Assembly: GCF_019112545.1 (NCBI RefSeq)
Contig: NW_025064957.1
Span: 1-64,000 of the forward strand
Source of the DNA: Guyanagaster necrorhizus
Taxonomy: Eukaryota > Basidiomycota > Agaricomycetes > Agaricales > Physalacriaceae
DNA length: 64,000 bases
Reading direction: 5' to 3'
Position 1 is the first letter of the stretch, and every line of letters starts with the position of its first letter. The position numbers and the translations under genes are program-made. Of this stretch, positions 11,282-21,709 are shown piece after piece. Under the pieces are notes generated by a model that saw only the letters and a program-made list of their open reading frames with translations, ran no database searches and was not told the origin of the DNA.

Positions 11282-12060
11282 CTGGATCTAGTAATGAGCA
11301 TCAAGTTCTTGGGCAAGGAAGCATATGTTGCAGAGGCTAAGCTTTCTATAGTGGGCCATATCATTCTTGATGTGAGCACAGAGATCACAGTAGAAGGTAT
11401 AGTGGAGAGAGTTATCTCCATATCTGATCTGTGAGGTGTATTAATTCAATTGGACCATATACTTCATGACCCAGTCTCTATCATGCATCTGAAGGTGCTC
11501 TAATGTATCTTCAGCATCTCTGATGGCATTGAAAGAGCTAAAATTGCTACAAAGCTCATCTAAAAAGGCCATGTAGGAAAATTGCCAGACCAGCAGATTC
11601 TATGGATTGGAGTTAAGGATGTCTGGTTCAAACAAGTTGAGCATGGTGCTGAACAGAAAGGAGATGATATAGTTGACTTTGTTGGTATCTGCTATGAAGG
11701 TAGTAGGTCTATCATTAAAGTTCAACTGAAGGGAGACAATGAAGACCTTCAGTTTATGAGAATTAAAGCCATCAAAGAGTTCCAGTTTCTTGATCTTGGT
11801 ATGAATAGTGGTAGGCTTAGGGTTATTGAGAGAAATGGAAACTCCTTATAGCAGGTTCATGAATTCTCATAACATGTCCTGCTGGTTTGGATTGTTACTA
11901 TCTTTAAGATCACCTGGACTTTCTAGTTTGCTGGGTCCATTTGGAAAGGAATTTGGTGGGTTACCATCTGGTCTATAGTGGATGAGAGTATGAGTAAAGG
12001 TGTTGTCACCTCCACCCTCCAAGTCTGGGCTGTCTGAATTTCCATGCATGTTGCTTAATG
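11282..12060 (-). pseudogene. Element A: Gag capsid region
   Basis: On the minus strand the peptides L-F-D-G-F-N, N-F-N-D-R-P-T-T-F-I-A-D, V-N-Y-I-I-S-F-L and L-F-E-P-D-I-L, then D-A-E-D-T-L-E-H-L, appear in order. This is the usual path of the Ty3-type capsid in mushroom gypsy elements. Stops and frameshifts interrupt it. An upstream proline-rich stretch (11867-12049) belongs to the same Gag. Confidence 0.7.
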
Positions 12061-12660
12061 ATAAGAGGTCTGTAATAGAGTCATTTTAGATGCCATACAT
12101 CATGCTGGCTCATTGGACTCTATTGGATGGAATGCTGGTGGTATTAAAAGAATTAGAGGAGTCATTGTAGTTAGATTGGTGGACAGTGAAGCTAGAATAG
12201 ATGTAGGTTTTTCAATAGGAGGGTTGTCCTCCACTAGAGGCTAATCTGAAGAGGTCTGGTTGTTTCTTTGAGGTGGAGGTCAGAATGTCTTTCATAGAAA
12301 ATATGTTGGAGCAGATGAGCTGAGTTTGTTTGGAATCAACTTTTGTGGGTTGGATGAATGTGGTGGATATAATATAGAAAATTTCAAGGGTTTGAGTTCA
12401 AATATACTGTTAGAAACATACCAATCAATTGAATTTAGATGCACATACAGAGACTAGCAGAGTGTGTAGGCATTAACAAAGCTATTGGCAATGCTACTCT
12501 TGAGTTGAAGCCTAAGAATTTGGATTGATGAAATAGAGTCTGATAGAAAGGTGGGGAAAGAGTTATCCTTCAGAGCAGAATCCATCAGATGAGAAAGAGA
12601 GGATGAAGTGAGTGCAAAGAACAGATGGCTATCCAAGTTGATATTCAAACTGAGTATCTA
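12061..12660 (-). pseudogene. Element A: N-terminal Gag region
   Basis: The minus-strand frame at 12454-12648 begins M-N-I-N-L-D-S-H-L. Nearly the same start occurs on the plus strand near 52158 (element G), so the region belongs to the 5' end of this family. Between this and the capsid the frame has several stops. No domain is recognised. Confidence 0.55.
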
Positions 12661-12952
12661 CAATAATTGTCTGTGGTTTATATACTAATAGTAGCTAATT
12701 CTGAGTCAGAGTCTGTTAGGCTCTGGTGTCAACTATTCAGTACTGTGTTCAGAGTCTAGATACTATAATGTGAAATATGAATATGAAATGATAAAGATAA
12801 AATAAAACTAGTAGATAGTGGAGAGTGGCTGGAATTTGGTGGAACTTGGTGATTGAATTCTAGATTGATCAAGGCAAATGGAGACCAGTGGCATGTGTGT
12901 AACACTATTAATAAACAGGTGGCATTCACTTTTTTTAATTCTGAAAACACAG
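12661..12952 (-). repeat. Element A 5' LTR/leader remnant
   Basis: Non-coding sequence just upstream (minus sense) of the A gag. Much of 12750-12900 matches the plus-strand sequence 51880-52060, which also precedes an A-type gag. The two copies therefore define the LTR/leader of this family. It is cut at 12953 by the TG of another LTR. Confidence 0.5.
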
Positions 12953-13942
12953 TGTTAGACTCAAGCATCACATGTAGACTCAAGAGAAGATAGTATACAA
13001 TAAACTTTAGCTTGAAGCTGAGTCTACTATAGTGAGAGCTATGCTACTTATATACGTTTCTGAGCATAATAAATATAGTCCTACTTATTATGTCTGTTTG
13101 TGGTCTGAAACTAAAGAGCATGTAGTATAGTTGTGAAACAATTAAATACTATTCATTGTCAAAGCATTGGTTATGAGCTATAGTACAATGGTGTTAGGCT
13201 TCCATTAAACACTCACAAATGTCTAGCACTGCTCCTGCTGAGGTTCAAGTCTGGATTCTAAGTCTGAGTCCAGTTTCAGTATAATAGTATAATGAGAATG
13301 ATGAAGTAGGTAATAAGGATTTTATGAAGGGGAATAAGAGGGTGTGGCTGATAGAAATAGTCTGTCATGTTGGGCAAGGGTATTTGCACCAGGTAGTCAG
13401 AGAGTTTAGCAGGTGTATTAAACCTTAGCTCAAGACAGAGGGTATATTAGAGTATACTTCTGCCTTTAAATACTGTCTAAAGAACCTTATGTTCTACAGG
13501 TGACTATTGTCTGCTTTTCATGCCTTTTACTCATTGTCTGGTGTAACAATGACTGTGCCCTTGCTTTCATTCATCATTTTTGCTCTGCTGTACTATCACT
13601 ATGGTGAGTCTTTCATATGCTGCAGTTTTTATTATGACAAAAGCACAGAATGATGATAGTTGTCATGCTGTTCTCTGCTATTTATTGTGCATTGATGAAT
13701 AAAGTATAGCTATAGTATCATCATGTCTTCATCATCCTTTTGTAAGGTTGGCCTGAGGTCAGGATTGATAAGCATATGCTTACTAATCATCAGCAGGTCA
13801 TGATTTAGAGGCAAAAATCATGATAAATGATGCAAGTCATCTAGTATAGTTGTAGTTACTGGTCTAGCTGAGTAGATAAGAGGTAAGTGCCCATGATTAA
13901 ATAGATGCTTAATAAGATAAAATAGGCAGAAAATCATAATAT
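12953..13942 (-). repeat. Minus-strand chromovirus LTR sequence, rearranged, with inner insertion
   Basis: The left part begins TGTTAGACTCAAGC and matches the 5' LTR of element F (38464 onward), including the TTAGCTTGAAGCT-type block and the TATATAC region. The right end (about 13840-13942) resembles the other end of the F LTR and stops just before a reverse-complemented polypurine tract (CCCCCCTTCTTAAG). The interval is about 500 bp too long for one LTR because a second LTR seems to sit inside it (13192-13548). Confidence 0.5.
13192..13548 (-). repeat. Probable solo LTR nested in a chromovirus LTR
   Basis: 357 bp with TGTTAGGC...GTGTAACA termini. In minus sense it has TATTTAAA followed by a GAGCTAAGG block, resembling a TATA box and R start. 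Flanks AATGG and AATGA could be a mutated 5-bp duplication if one base is shared or lost. The assignment rests on structure, not on a second full copy. Confidence 0.4.
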
Positions 13943-14395
13943 TCCCCCCTTCTTAAGACCATCATCCCAATGGCTATAATTTAAGATAAGAGGTCTGTCT
14001 GGCAGTCATGAAAGGCTGCAATAGCATTTGTCAACTGACATTCACTTTTCATTTACCTATTAGTTTAATTCTGGTCCATATTCTTTCTATTTAATGAGGT
14101 AGTTGGTTGTGGTGGAAGGATCTTGGCTGTAGCAGCTCTAAGCTTGACAGAGGCAGAAGTCAAGAATGGTTTTGATTTCATATGACTTCTCTCCTTTGAT
14201 GAGGTCCAGTTTGAGGTGAGGTAGCTGTTTCTGATTTAGGAATGCTGAAGGGGTGTATAAGGAAAGAAGGGCTTCATTAAAGACCAGATGGATTTTCCAG
14301 CCACTTGGGAGGGTGAGTTTGTATGCTGAGAGGTGAATTTTCAAGATGACTAGAAATGGCCTAGTTCACTTGTCTGCTAGTTTGTGAGGGGATTA
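13943..14395 (-). pseudogene. Chromovirus integrase C-terminus and chromodomain (fragment)
   Basis: The minus strand begins with a polypurine tract, then chromodomain-like sequence (13980-14100, including a reading near W-I-R-x-R-I-K), then 14138-14344 encoding Y-K-L-T-L-P-S-G-W-K-I-H and F-N-E-A-L-L-S-L-Y. These are the integrase C-terminal motifs seen in E2. It ends abruptly at about 14395, where an unrelated LTR piece starts. This is the 3' end of a minus-strand element whose body is missing. Confidence 0.75.
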
Positions 14396-14743
14396 ATTTT
14401 TACAGTACAAAGCTAAAGAATAAGATTCTGCTAGTCTCCAAAAAGCAGAAGCTATAAGCATACCTAAAAGCCTTTGAGCCTGATATCACACAAGCAGACA
14501 GCTGAGAGAAATTCTGAAATCTCTCTCTTATCCTCTTCACATCCTGCTTGTGTCCTTCTCATCTGCCCTCAAGGTGAATGCTAGAGCTTATTCTATCAAT
14601 AAGCTCTTGTTCCAGGTGGATTCTATCAGATCTACTCTGAACAGCTGTATTTCCTCTTGCAATTATAAAGAAACTTGCAAGAGTGGATGCATCTTTCTCA
14701 TATCAGGGAGTTTGCTAGCCTTACAATTGGAGCCCACTGTAAG
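14396..14743 (+). repeat. 5'-truncated LTR (second copy of repeat X)
   Basis: 14405-14743 matches 10960-11281, ending GCTAGCCTTACA. It is truncated on the left by the chromodomain fragment. It is followed by TTGGAGCCCACTGTAAGG (14745-14762), which could be a tRNA-type primer-binding site because it contains TGG, and then by a gag-like frame. This copy therefore looks like the 5' LTR of the following element. Confidence 0.55.
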
Positions 14744-14814
14744 GGGGGATAAATCCAACAATTGATGATAGTAGAAGCACCCTATGTTCCACTCTGCAAT
14801 GAAGAGAAGTAGAA

Positions 14815-15915
14815 GTGCTGAGAATGATCATGCAAGCTGCCACCAGCTCCAGAATAGACACAGAGGAGGATCTCTTCCAGATAGTATCAGATAATGAATC
14901 ACACCACTTCCAATTGGACTCCTCATTCACCTCAGCATATGAGAAAGAGCTCAAGAGAATCCTTGAGGAGTCAAATCCATTATCACCAATCTCACCTGCT
15001 ACAAGCCAAGAGGCAGAACCATCTATACACCTAAAGTCAGCATTGGACTCATAGCAATACCAGTCTGACCCATTGGAACATAACCAGCTCAAGATCTGGT
15101 CAGACAAGAAAGAAGATCTAAGTCTTCCACCTACACTAACTCTTTTTCTAATCACTAGAACATGCTGCTGGTCTGAAAACTGTCAAGTTCATCTCCATTT
15201 CAGCATGGTGGATCAGCAACAACTACATGTCTTAGACCATCAACTGCCTATCAGAGAATCTGAGAAAGCTCTCAGCTAAAGATGGAAAGAACCAAAAGAC
15301 TCAATGATACTATCAATCTTCTTTGAAAAGTCCAATGAACATGTGAAAGTGTAGAATAGGAAACCAACTGGAAATTCATCCAGGCAGCTATTTTGTATCT
15401 GGATTTGTGGAGAAAGTTACTTCAAGCCAATCCAGCTACTAGAGACAGAGCCCTATAGGGCACCTTCAAGCAGGAATACTATGACTTCTATTCAAAATCT
15501 AATGAGACATAGAAGTACACATTTGCATATTTAGAAGAAGCTGCTAGAATCCTTAGGGCTTTACTTATTGCTACACTTGATGAATTTAGGTATTTTGACA
15601 GATACATCCAAAATATTGGGTTGGACATTACAACAGGAGTAGACCTGCTCCTCTCAAAATATGAGTATGCATGGATATATATCTCTACTCTCCATCCAAT
15701 GCTATGACTAATGGTGGACTAGAGATTGGCAGTTTTATTTCTACATCAGAATCTGGCAGAACCATTCTCTGTTGAGGAGATCCACAAAGCTGTCAAATAC
15801 CAGCTAAAAAGCTACATGTCTTTCTACGTAAACCTGAGCCTGGCTACATTTCTCTTTGCCAACCTAGAGTCTTTATCTTCTCTTAGGGTAGTGATGTGTG
15901 TGGTAATGGCTAAGT
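14815..15915 (+). pseudogene. N-terminal Gag of a gypsy element (decayed)
   Basis: An acidic frame at 14815-15054 (E-E-D-L-F-Q-I-V-S-D-N) is followed by broken frames. At 15726-15917 the peptide V-K-Y-Q-L-K-S-Y, then S-L-A-T-F-L-F matches my memory of a Gag-associated N-terminal protein in Agaricomycete gypsy elements. Tryptophan, arginine and glutamine positions are frequently stops. It lies between an LTR piece and a long non-coding repeat upstream of the class-C gag, so it may be the first ORF of element C. No database check was possible. Confidence 0.5.
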
Positions 15916-16885
15916 GACTAGGAGAGGTGAATAAGGAATGAACTCTCAAACACCAACACCTAATCACTCAATACACAATCACCAAATACAGTTGAGTTCA
16001 GTTGTTTTGAGTACAATAGAAGCACTCTTGCAGTCTTAAGTAAAATCAAAGAAACAGTCAATAAAGACAGTTATTCAACTCTATCTTGCTTTCAAAGATG
16101 CAATACTCATGAGAGTAGTTTATAGCAATGTTTAAGTATAATTAGGACTTAGAATCAACGCAAAATTGCCCTCGAAATTAACTTAGAATATTCCAAAATC
16201 CAATAAACTCTAAAACCCAAATACTAAGTCTATCAAGCACTTAGGCTTAACTAGCTGCACTCTTGGCTGGCTAGCAGTCCTCAAAACCAAAGAACTTGTA
16301 TTCTGATGCCGAAATCCTTATAGTTTGGAACCCAAATTAATCTGAAACCCAAAATACAGTTATTATTCCAATCCAATTCTCTCTAAGTGACAAAACAACT
16401 TAAATAAATCACTAAATTGAAGCAGAACTCAAAATCTGTTGTCCCAGGGACTAGCTACAGTGGGCTAGAAGGCCTGAACGCAGGGGTGGGTCGCTTGCTT
16501 GCTATTTCCCCCCATTCTCTTCTTTTATACATCAACAACAGATACAGAATCTATAAATAAAGCATTCAAAATAGTATTTCTCCTGTTTTAAAGTGGAATC
16601 ATGCTATTATCCCAGAATGGCAGCGCTCCTGGACTCCTCTAGGCTTGCTCAGACCCGCCTGGCCACTGCACAGCTTTATTTTAAGCCTACAGTGCCTGTG
16701 GATACCTAACTCCTTTCTGTCTACCCAAAGTTTTAATCCTCTGAGTTATTCTTAGTAGCTCAATTGATCAGGCCCAGTCAGGTCTAGTCAACCAGTCCTA
16801 TCCACTCTATTCCTCTCAATTCTAAGTCCCTTAGGTCATCTGATATCTAGGAAATTCAGACTTAGGCATTTGAGTCAAAACTCAG
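15916..16885. other. Non-coding stretch before repeat R1
   Basis: No credible reading frame. It begins with a TGGTAATGGCTAAGTGACTA-like sequence followed by long A/C-rich tracts, and holds a few residual CpGs. It may be part of a long LTR or leader of element C, but I have no second copy of this part in the window. Confidence 0.4.
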
Positions 16886-17306
16886 AATGCTAGCCACAAA
16901 TCATTGGGTCCCTCTTCTTACTACTCCTGGATGATGCTGTCTTTACTCAATACTCCACAACTGGCTATGGTATTACCCTAGCTTTCTTATAATATGCTTG
17001 TCTTAGTGGCATATAGAATTGGCCCCATTTGAGGTACCATTTCTAAATCCAACTTGAACTTAGTATTTTCCAAGGTGTGGTGCAGAACTTTTCTAAGTTT
17101 AAACCTGACTTAGGATTTTTATCCTTAGGCCATGTTATTTTACAAAGTCCCTTTCAGACTTAGTATTGGTGACTAGCATGACTATCAGCTCAGAGCCTCA
17201 GCCATAGTCCCCCTACTGGCTAATGATCCTCAGTTACTAGCATATTCTAGTGTGTTATGCAGAATTTGCAAATTACAGGGCTGGACATGTACCCTGCATG
17301 TCAGTA
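16886..17306 (+). repeat. Repeat R1, copy 1
   Basis: About 420 bp matching 38944-39370 at high identity, from GCTAGCCACA to ATTTGCAAATTA. Its last 42 bp also occur at 1-42. The right end runs into the class-C gag. In the second copy the same orientation abuts a minus-strand element, so R1 has been separated from its original context at least once. Confidence 0.7.
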
Positions 17307-18985
17307 GGTGCCCCAGTGAATCAAGCATCAGCAGTACTGCCTCTGCTGCCATATGGACAGCAGCCTGTGGTGATGCCAGAAGGAAATATCTCAGACATTA
17401 TAGACCAGCTATCTAAGGCTACAGCCACAGGACCACTCTTAGCATACTACAACCCATATGAATATACACAGTTGCACTCATTACAATCTGCTCTTCAAGC
17501 TACATCATCATCTAACAATCAGCTGAATATAACTCTAAAGACAGAGTCTACTGGAGAGAAAAGACTCTTAGCAGCCATCCAGAAGTTGGGATCTGGAGGT
17601 AAAGCTGAATAGACTATAGAAGATAGGCTCCTGGACACTATCAACAAGCTAGTGGACAAAAACAACTCAGACAAGAAATGTGAATATGATAGGTGTGATG
17701 CCAGCTACAGAGACTGCATAGCCAAGAAGGCAGATCAGAAGAAAGGGCTGACCAAATATGATCATATTAAAAGAAAGCTGATCATGCCTGATGGATTTGA
17801 GCTACCCAGAGAGAATAGGTATCTCAGACAGTGGGCAGAGAAGTGGCCTGAAGATAACAGAAGCTCATCTGCAGCCATCAATATGATATCAACCTAGCAC
17901 TGTGCAGATCCAGCAAATCTCATGTATCTGCCTGGATTTAGGCCAAAAACAGAGAACACTAATACATATGCAACAGTAACCTCTTCTCAGCTCATGAGTC
18001 TGTATGAGAAACATATAGAAGTCTGCACTTTGCAACTTATGGCATGTCTGGATAAACAATCAGAATCAGAATCCAAGGAGGATAAAGAAGACTGAGCTAT
18101 AAGGGTGTTGAACAGATTCTGAAGAACAGAGTCAAGAACAAGAGAGATAGCAAGTCTGTGGGTAAAAAGCCAGACAAGCCCTTCAAGAAAGTGGAAGTTA
18201 TACTATCCACTAAAGCCAATCAGCTGCCTGTCTCTACTCTCTCTACTAGGAAGCTATCTGCTTGAGATCCAGTGCATCCACATGTGAAAGAAATAGATGT
18301 AGCTGACTGAACTCCTAAGAGACAGACTATGCCAGCTGGAGATATAAGCACTAAAGAAATAAAGATACTAGCTGACCTAAGAAAGAATTATCAGAAGCAA
18401 TACAGGTACACAGTCTCTATAATCCAATCAGAGACAACAGAGAACCTCTACAAACATATACTGGACTCCAGAGTGGAGGTCTTCATCAAGGAATTGTGTG
18501 AAAAAAGTCCAGGAATCCATAACAAGCTGAAAGAGGCTCTCACCAACTGCAAAGTACCTGTGAATGTTAGGAAAACTGGAATAGTGGCAGTTGGAAATGA
18601 TCAGCTGCTGATCATGTATCTGCATACTGGTCAGCATGCACACATTGTGGTAGTGGATGAAGCAGGAGGTCTGAGAGCCTTGACACCAGTTATTGATGAG
18701 CTGCATGAGATGAAGTCTATATTGGATGAAGGCTCCCAAGTGGTAGCCATGTCTGCTGCAGTATGGTACCAATGCAGATTGTCTCTGGACCTGACCATCA
18801 AAATTGCACTCACCAGCACAAATGGAGAAACAGAATAGTCTTTAAACCTCTGCAGGAATGTGCCCTTCAACTTCAAGAGTCTGGAAGTGCTGTTGCAAAT
18901 GCATATAGTGGAAAATACAGCATACAATGTCTTGCTAGGAAGACCATTCTCTATGCTCTGTGAAACTAAGATTAACAACTGCATA
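17250..18985 (+). pseudogene. Element C: Gag-protease of a second Ty3/gypsy class
   Basis: 17250-17612 begins A-G-H-V-P-C-M-S-V-G-A-P-V-N and continues with L-P-Y-G-Q-Q-P-V-V and G-P-L-L-A-Y-Y-N-P-Y. 17652-17897 has L-T-K-Y-D-H-I-K-R-K and a W-A-E-K-W-P motif. 18329-18838 ends in a retropepsin-like region with L-D-E-G-S-Q-V-V-A-M (Asp-Glu-Gly in place of Asp-Ser-Gly), followed past a stop by A-Y-N-V-L-L-G-R-P-F. These motifs are characteristic of a large gypsy class in mushrooms. About ten in-frame stops break it. There is no chromodomain and no close relation to E1-E4. Confidence 0.8.
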
Positions 18986-20960
18986 CACTAATGGAAAACA
19001 GATCCTTACAATCTATGATCTAAACACTGAGATGGAAACAATTATTTCTACTCATGAGTGAGGAAAGCCTCTGTTCTTCTGGCTATATAGGTATGCAAGC
19101 TTGGATCCACACATGCATGAGCTGTGCCTGTCTTTCAACCCATATGTAAATTTTTCTTAAGTGAGGATCTATTTTCCACTCAAGAAGAATTGGCACTCTA
19201 TCTCAATCAAAAAACTACTAATGGATTTCTCACTATAAGCACACACACTCACAACAGATGCTAATAGCACATCAACTTATATAGATATATCCTCTATACT
19301 CATATATGCTATTTCTATTGAAGCTGTAACAGAGAGCCAGGTCAAGCACACTCCAGACTTAGATCAGTCACAGCCCTACACCAGAAATGCCAGGATCATT
19401 TCTAAACATCACAACAATACTCCTCTTTTTAATATTTAAGCCTTCACCTCCACTCTAGTGGATTATATCTGGCCTGTGGGCAGATGCTTTAACAGGCTAC
19501 TGTCTGTATTTACCTCTTAAGTTTCAACACTAGAGCATGTCTCTCACCCTCATGATCTTCTGTTCATGGATTTGTTTATAGAGGATAGCATGTGGGCTAA
19601 CACTTTTCACTTCACATCTAGAAGCATATTTGAGATCTCAAGGCCCAAGCTCAAAAAAAAGTACAAGAAGGTTGAACACCATGTTAAGTCTGTATCCATG
19701 ACATTTCTAGAACAGTTTTGGATAATCTGAGAAATCACAGAGGATCCACTGGTGGACATACCAGTCCTTTCAGCCTATCTGCTGGAATTTACTCTGATAG
19801 AACATTATACCCAAGAGAATCATGACATTATAAATGAAAATCACCCTGGGCATTTCTTATGGCCAGAAGAGTGGAAGCTCATGCATCATTTCATGATGTT
19901 GCAGAAAGCCAGATTTGCATAGAATGAGTTGCAGAAGGGGAAATTCAGAGAAGATTTCTTCCTTTCAGTGATCATCCCTGTCATAGAATATATCTCTTGG
20001 GTTCACAAAAACATTCTCATTCCTTCAGGCTTGTATTATGAAGTCATAGACATAGTCAAAGACAAAATTGCTTCAGAAATATATGAGCCTTTCAATTCTT
20101 CATATTGCTCTAAGTGATTCATAATATTCAAGAAATATAAGTATTTGCTACAGATCATTCATGGCTTACAGCCTCTCAACACAGTTACTATCCACAACTC
20201 AGGAATGCTCATGCTCATCAAACAGCTGACAGAAACCTTCAGCAGATGAGCATGTTATGGAATGTTCAACCTTTTTGTTGCCTTTGATCAATGACTGCTT
20301 TCAGTTGATAGCAGAAACTTGACAACCTTTCAAATGCCTCTAGGTACTTTCCAGCCAACCATGCTCCCAATGGCATGGACAAATTCAATGCAGGTGCTCT
20401 AAGAGGATATAACCTACATGCTGCAGAACAAGATATCAGATGTCACAATTCTATTCATCAATAATACAGGCATAAAGAGACCTATCACCTACTATGAGAC
20501 CACAGATGGTGGCTATGAGATAATACTCAATAACACAGAGATCCACTGCTTCATGTGGGAGCATTTTCAAAACCTCAATCAGATTGTACAGCAGATGAAA
20601 TATGCTGGCTGCACCTGGTCAGGAAAGAAGACTTACCTCTGTATGCTGGAAGCTGTAATAGTTGGACACAAGTGCACCTATGAGAGCTGAGTATCAGAGG
20701 ACAGAAAAATAGACAAAATCAAGAACTGAGGCTCATGCCAGGACTTGACTGATGTCTGCTTGTTTTTGGGCACTGCTGGAATTCTATGGATATACATCTG
20801 TAATTACAGCCTGATCACTAGACCTCTTGTGAATCTCACATGAAAAGAGATTGAGTTTTTCTGAGGACTAGATCAGAATGTGGCACAAAAGACACTCAAG
20901 CAGAAAATCATTAACTCTTTTGCTCTTCATCTGACAGACTATAAGTCAGAAGTGCCTGTC
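18986..20960 (+). pseudogene. Element C: reverse transcriptase (broken, catalytic DD replaced)
   Basis: A pre-RT stretch (about 19440-19900: P-V-L-S-A-Y-L, then F-L-W-P-E-E-W-K-L-M-H-H-F-M) leads into RT at about 19929-20800. That includes H-G-L-Q-P-L-N-T-V-T-I, D-L/F-V-A-F-D, L-T-T-F-Q-M-P-L-G and M-A-W-T-N-S. At the catalytic Y-I-D-D position this copy reads F-I-N-N (about 20455-20466), so both metal-binding aspartates became asparagine by G to A changes. The end (V-G-H-K-C-T-Y-E, then F-L-G-T-A-G) is intact in pattern. Homology ends near 20960 in the early RNase H region (L-T-D-Y-K-S-E-V-P-V-I), where minus-strand element F begins. There is no 3' half or 3' LTR. Confidence 0.8.
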
Positions 20961-21181
20961 ATATATACTGTTCTGATAGTTGTCTTCTTCTCATTGTATA
21001 AAGAGGCCATGCCTGTCTTAGGTGATGCCTGCTGTCTGAACCCCTTGTTGCTTTCTTCTGGCTTCTTGTCATTGTTCTGATAGAAGGTGCTAGCCACCTT
21101 CTGCTGCTGGCACTCCCAGTTCATAATCATGATCCTCTCTTTCCACTCATTATATTCCTTCAGCATGTTAATGGCAATGTC
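20961..21181 (-). pseudogene. Element F: Gag fragment left of E3
   Basis: Minus-strand 20939-21166 reads Y-N-E-W-K-E-R-I, then Q-Q-Q-K-V-A-S-T-F, matching the region between capsid and zinc knuckle of the E2 Gag. The same Gag continues at 35609 on the other side of E3. E3's LTR begins at 21182 with flanking ATGTC here and ATATC at 35609-35613. The element is lost to the left of about 20961. Confidence 0.8.
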
Positions 21182-21654
21182 TGTTATGATTTTTTCTGTT
21201 TTCTTTTCTTTTTCTTGGAAATGACCCCTATCTTCACTTAGTCAGGATGCTAAGGCCAGTGCTTAGAACCATGGGAAGACTTAGTCAGCAATCCAGTCAG
21301 TCATAGTCTTATCACACTGCTGTGTGCTGTGAAGGAAGAGACAATGCTCCTTTTGTCCTCAAACTGCAGTGCAACAGCAACAGCAGGGGTAACAGCTCTA
21401 TGACAGACAATATCTTTTGTGAATGTTTATTTATAGCTAGATAACAGAATAGTATTTAAGTAGTGCAGTTTTTGCTGTAGTAGCTCCAGCATTAAGCTAA
21501 AGTTTATTCTTCACCATCTACTCTCAAGTGACTTGCAACACCTTGACTATACAACTCTATTGACACATCAGTGAACTCTGTCAGTATAACCTGAAGTGTG
21601 AGGTTCTGAACAGTTTATCATGTGTTGATAGTCACATGGAATTTGGGCTTAACA
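21182..21654 (+). repeat. E3 5' LTR
   Basis: 473 bp, TGTTATGATTTTTTCTG...GGGCTTAACA. TATTTAA lies at 21453-21459 and the self-complementary segment AGCATTAAGCTAA at 21488-21500. It lacks 43 bp present in the 3' copy; the missing block lies between CAACAGCA direct repeats near 21377. Confidence 0.92.
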
Positions 21655-21655
21655 A

Positions 21656-21668
21656 TTAGCTTAATGCT
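21656..21668 (+). promoter_or_regulatory. E3 primer-binding site, self-complementary to LTR
   Basis: TTAGCTTAATGCT is the exact reverse complement of AGCATTAAGCTAA at 21488-21500. It differs from E1 at two positions, and both changes are matched in the LTR partner, so the pairing is preserved. Confidence 0.75.
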
Positions 21669-21709
21669 TATCATTCTCTTCTTCAAGCCCAATTGTACTG
21701 AGAAACCAA

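Noticed and set aside
14721..15155. 144-codon minus-strand ORF
   Set aside because: Antisense of gag-like sequence next to an LTR. No domain, and its codons overlap the better-supported plus-strand frame.
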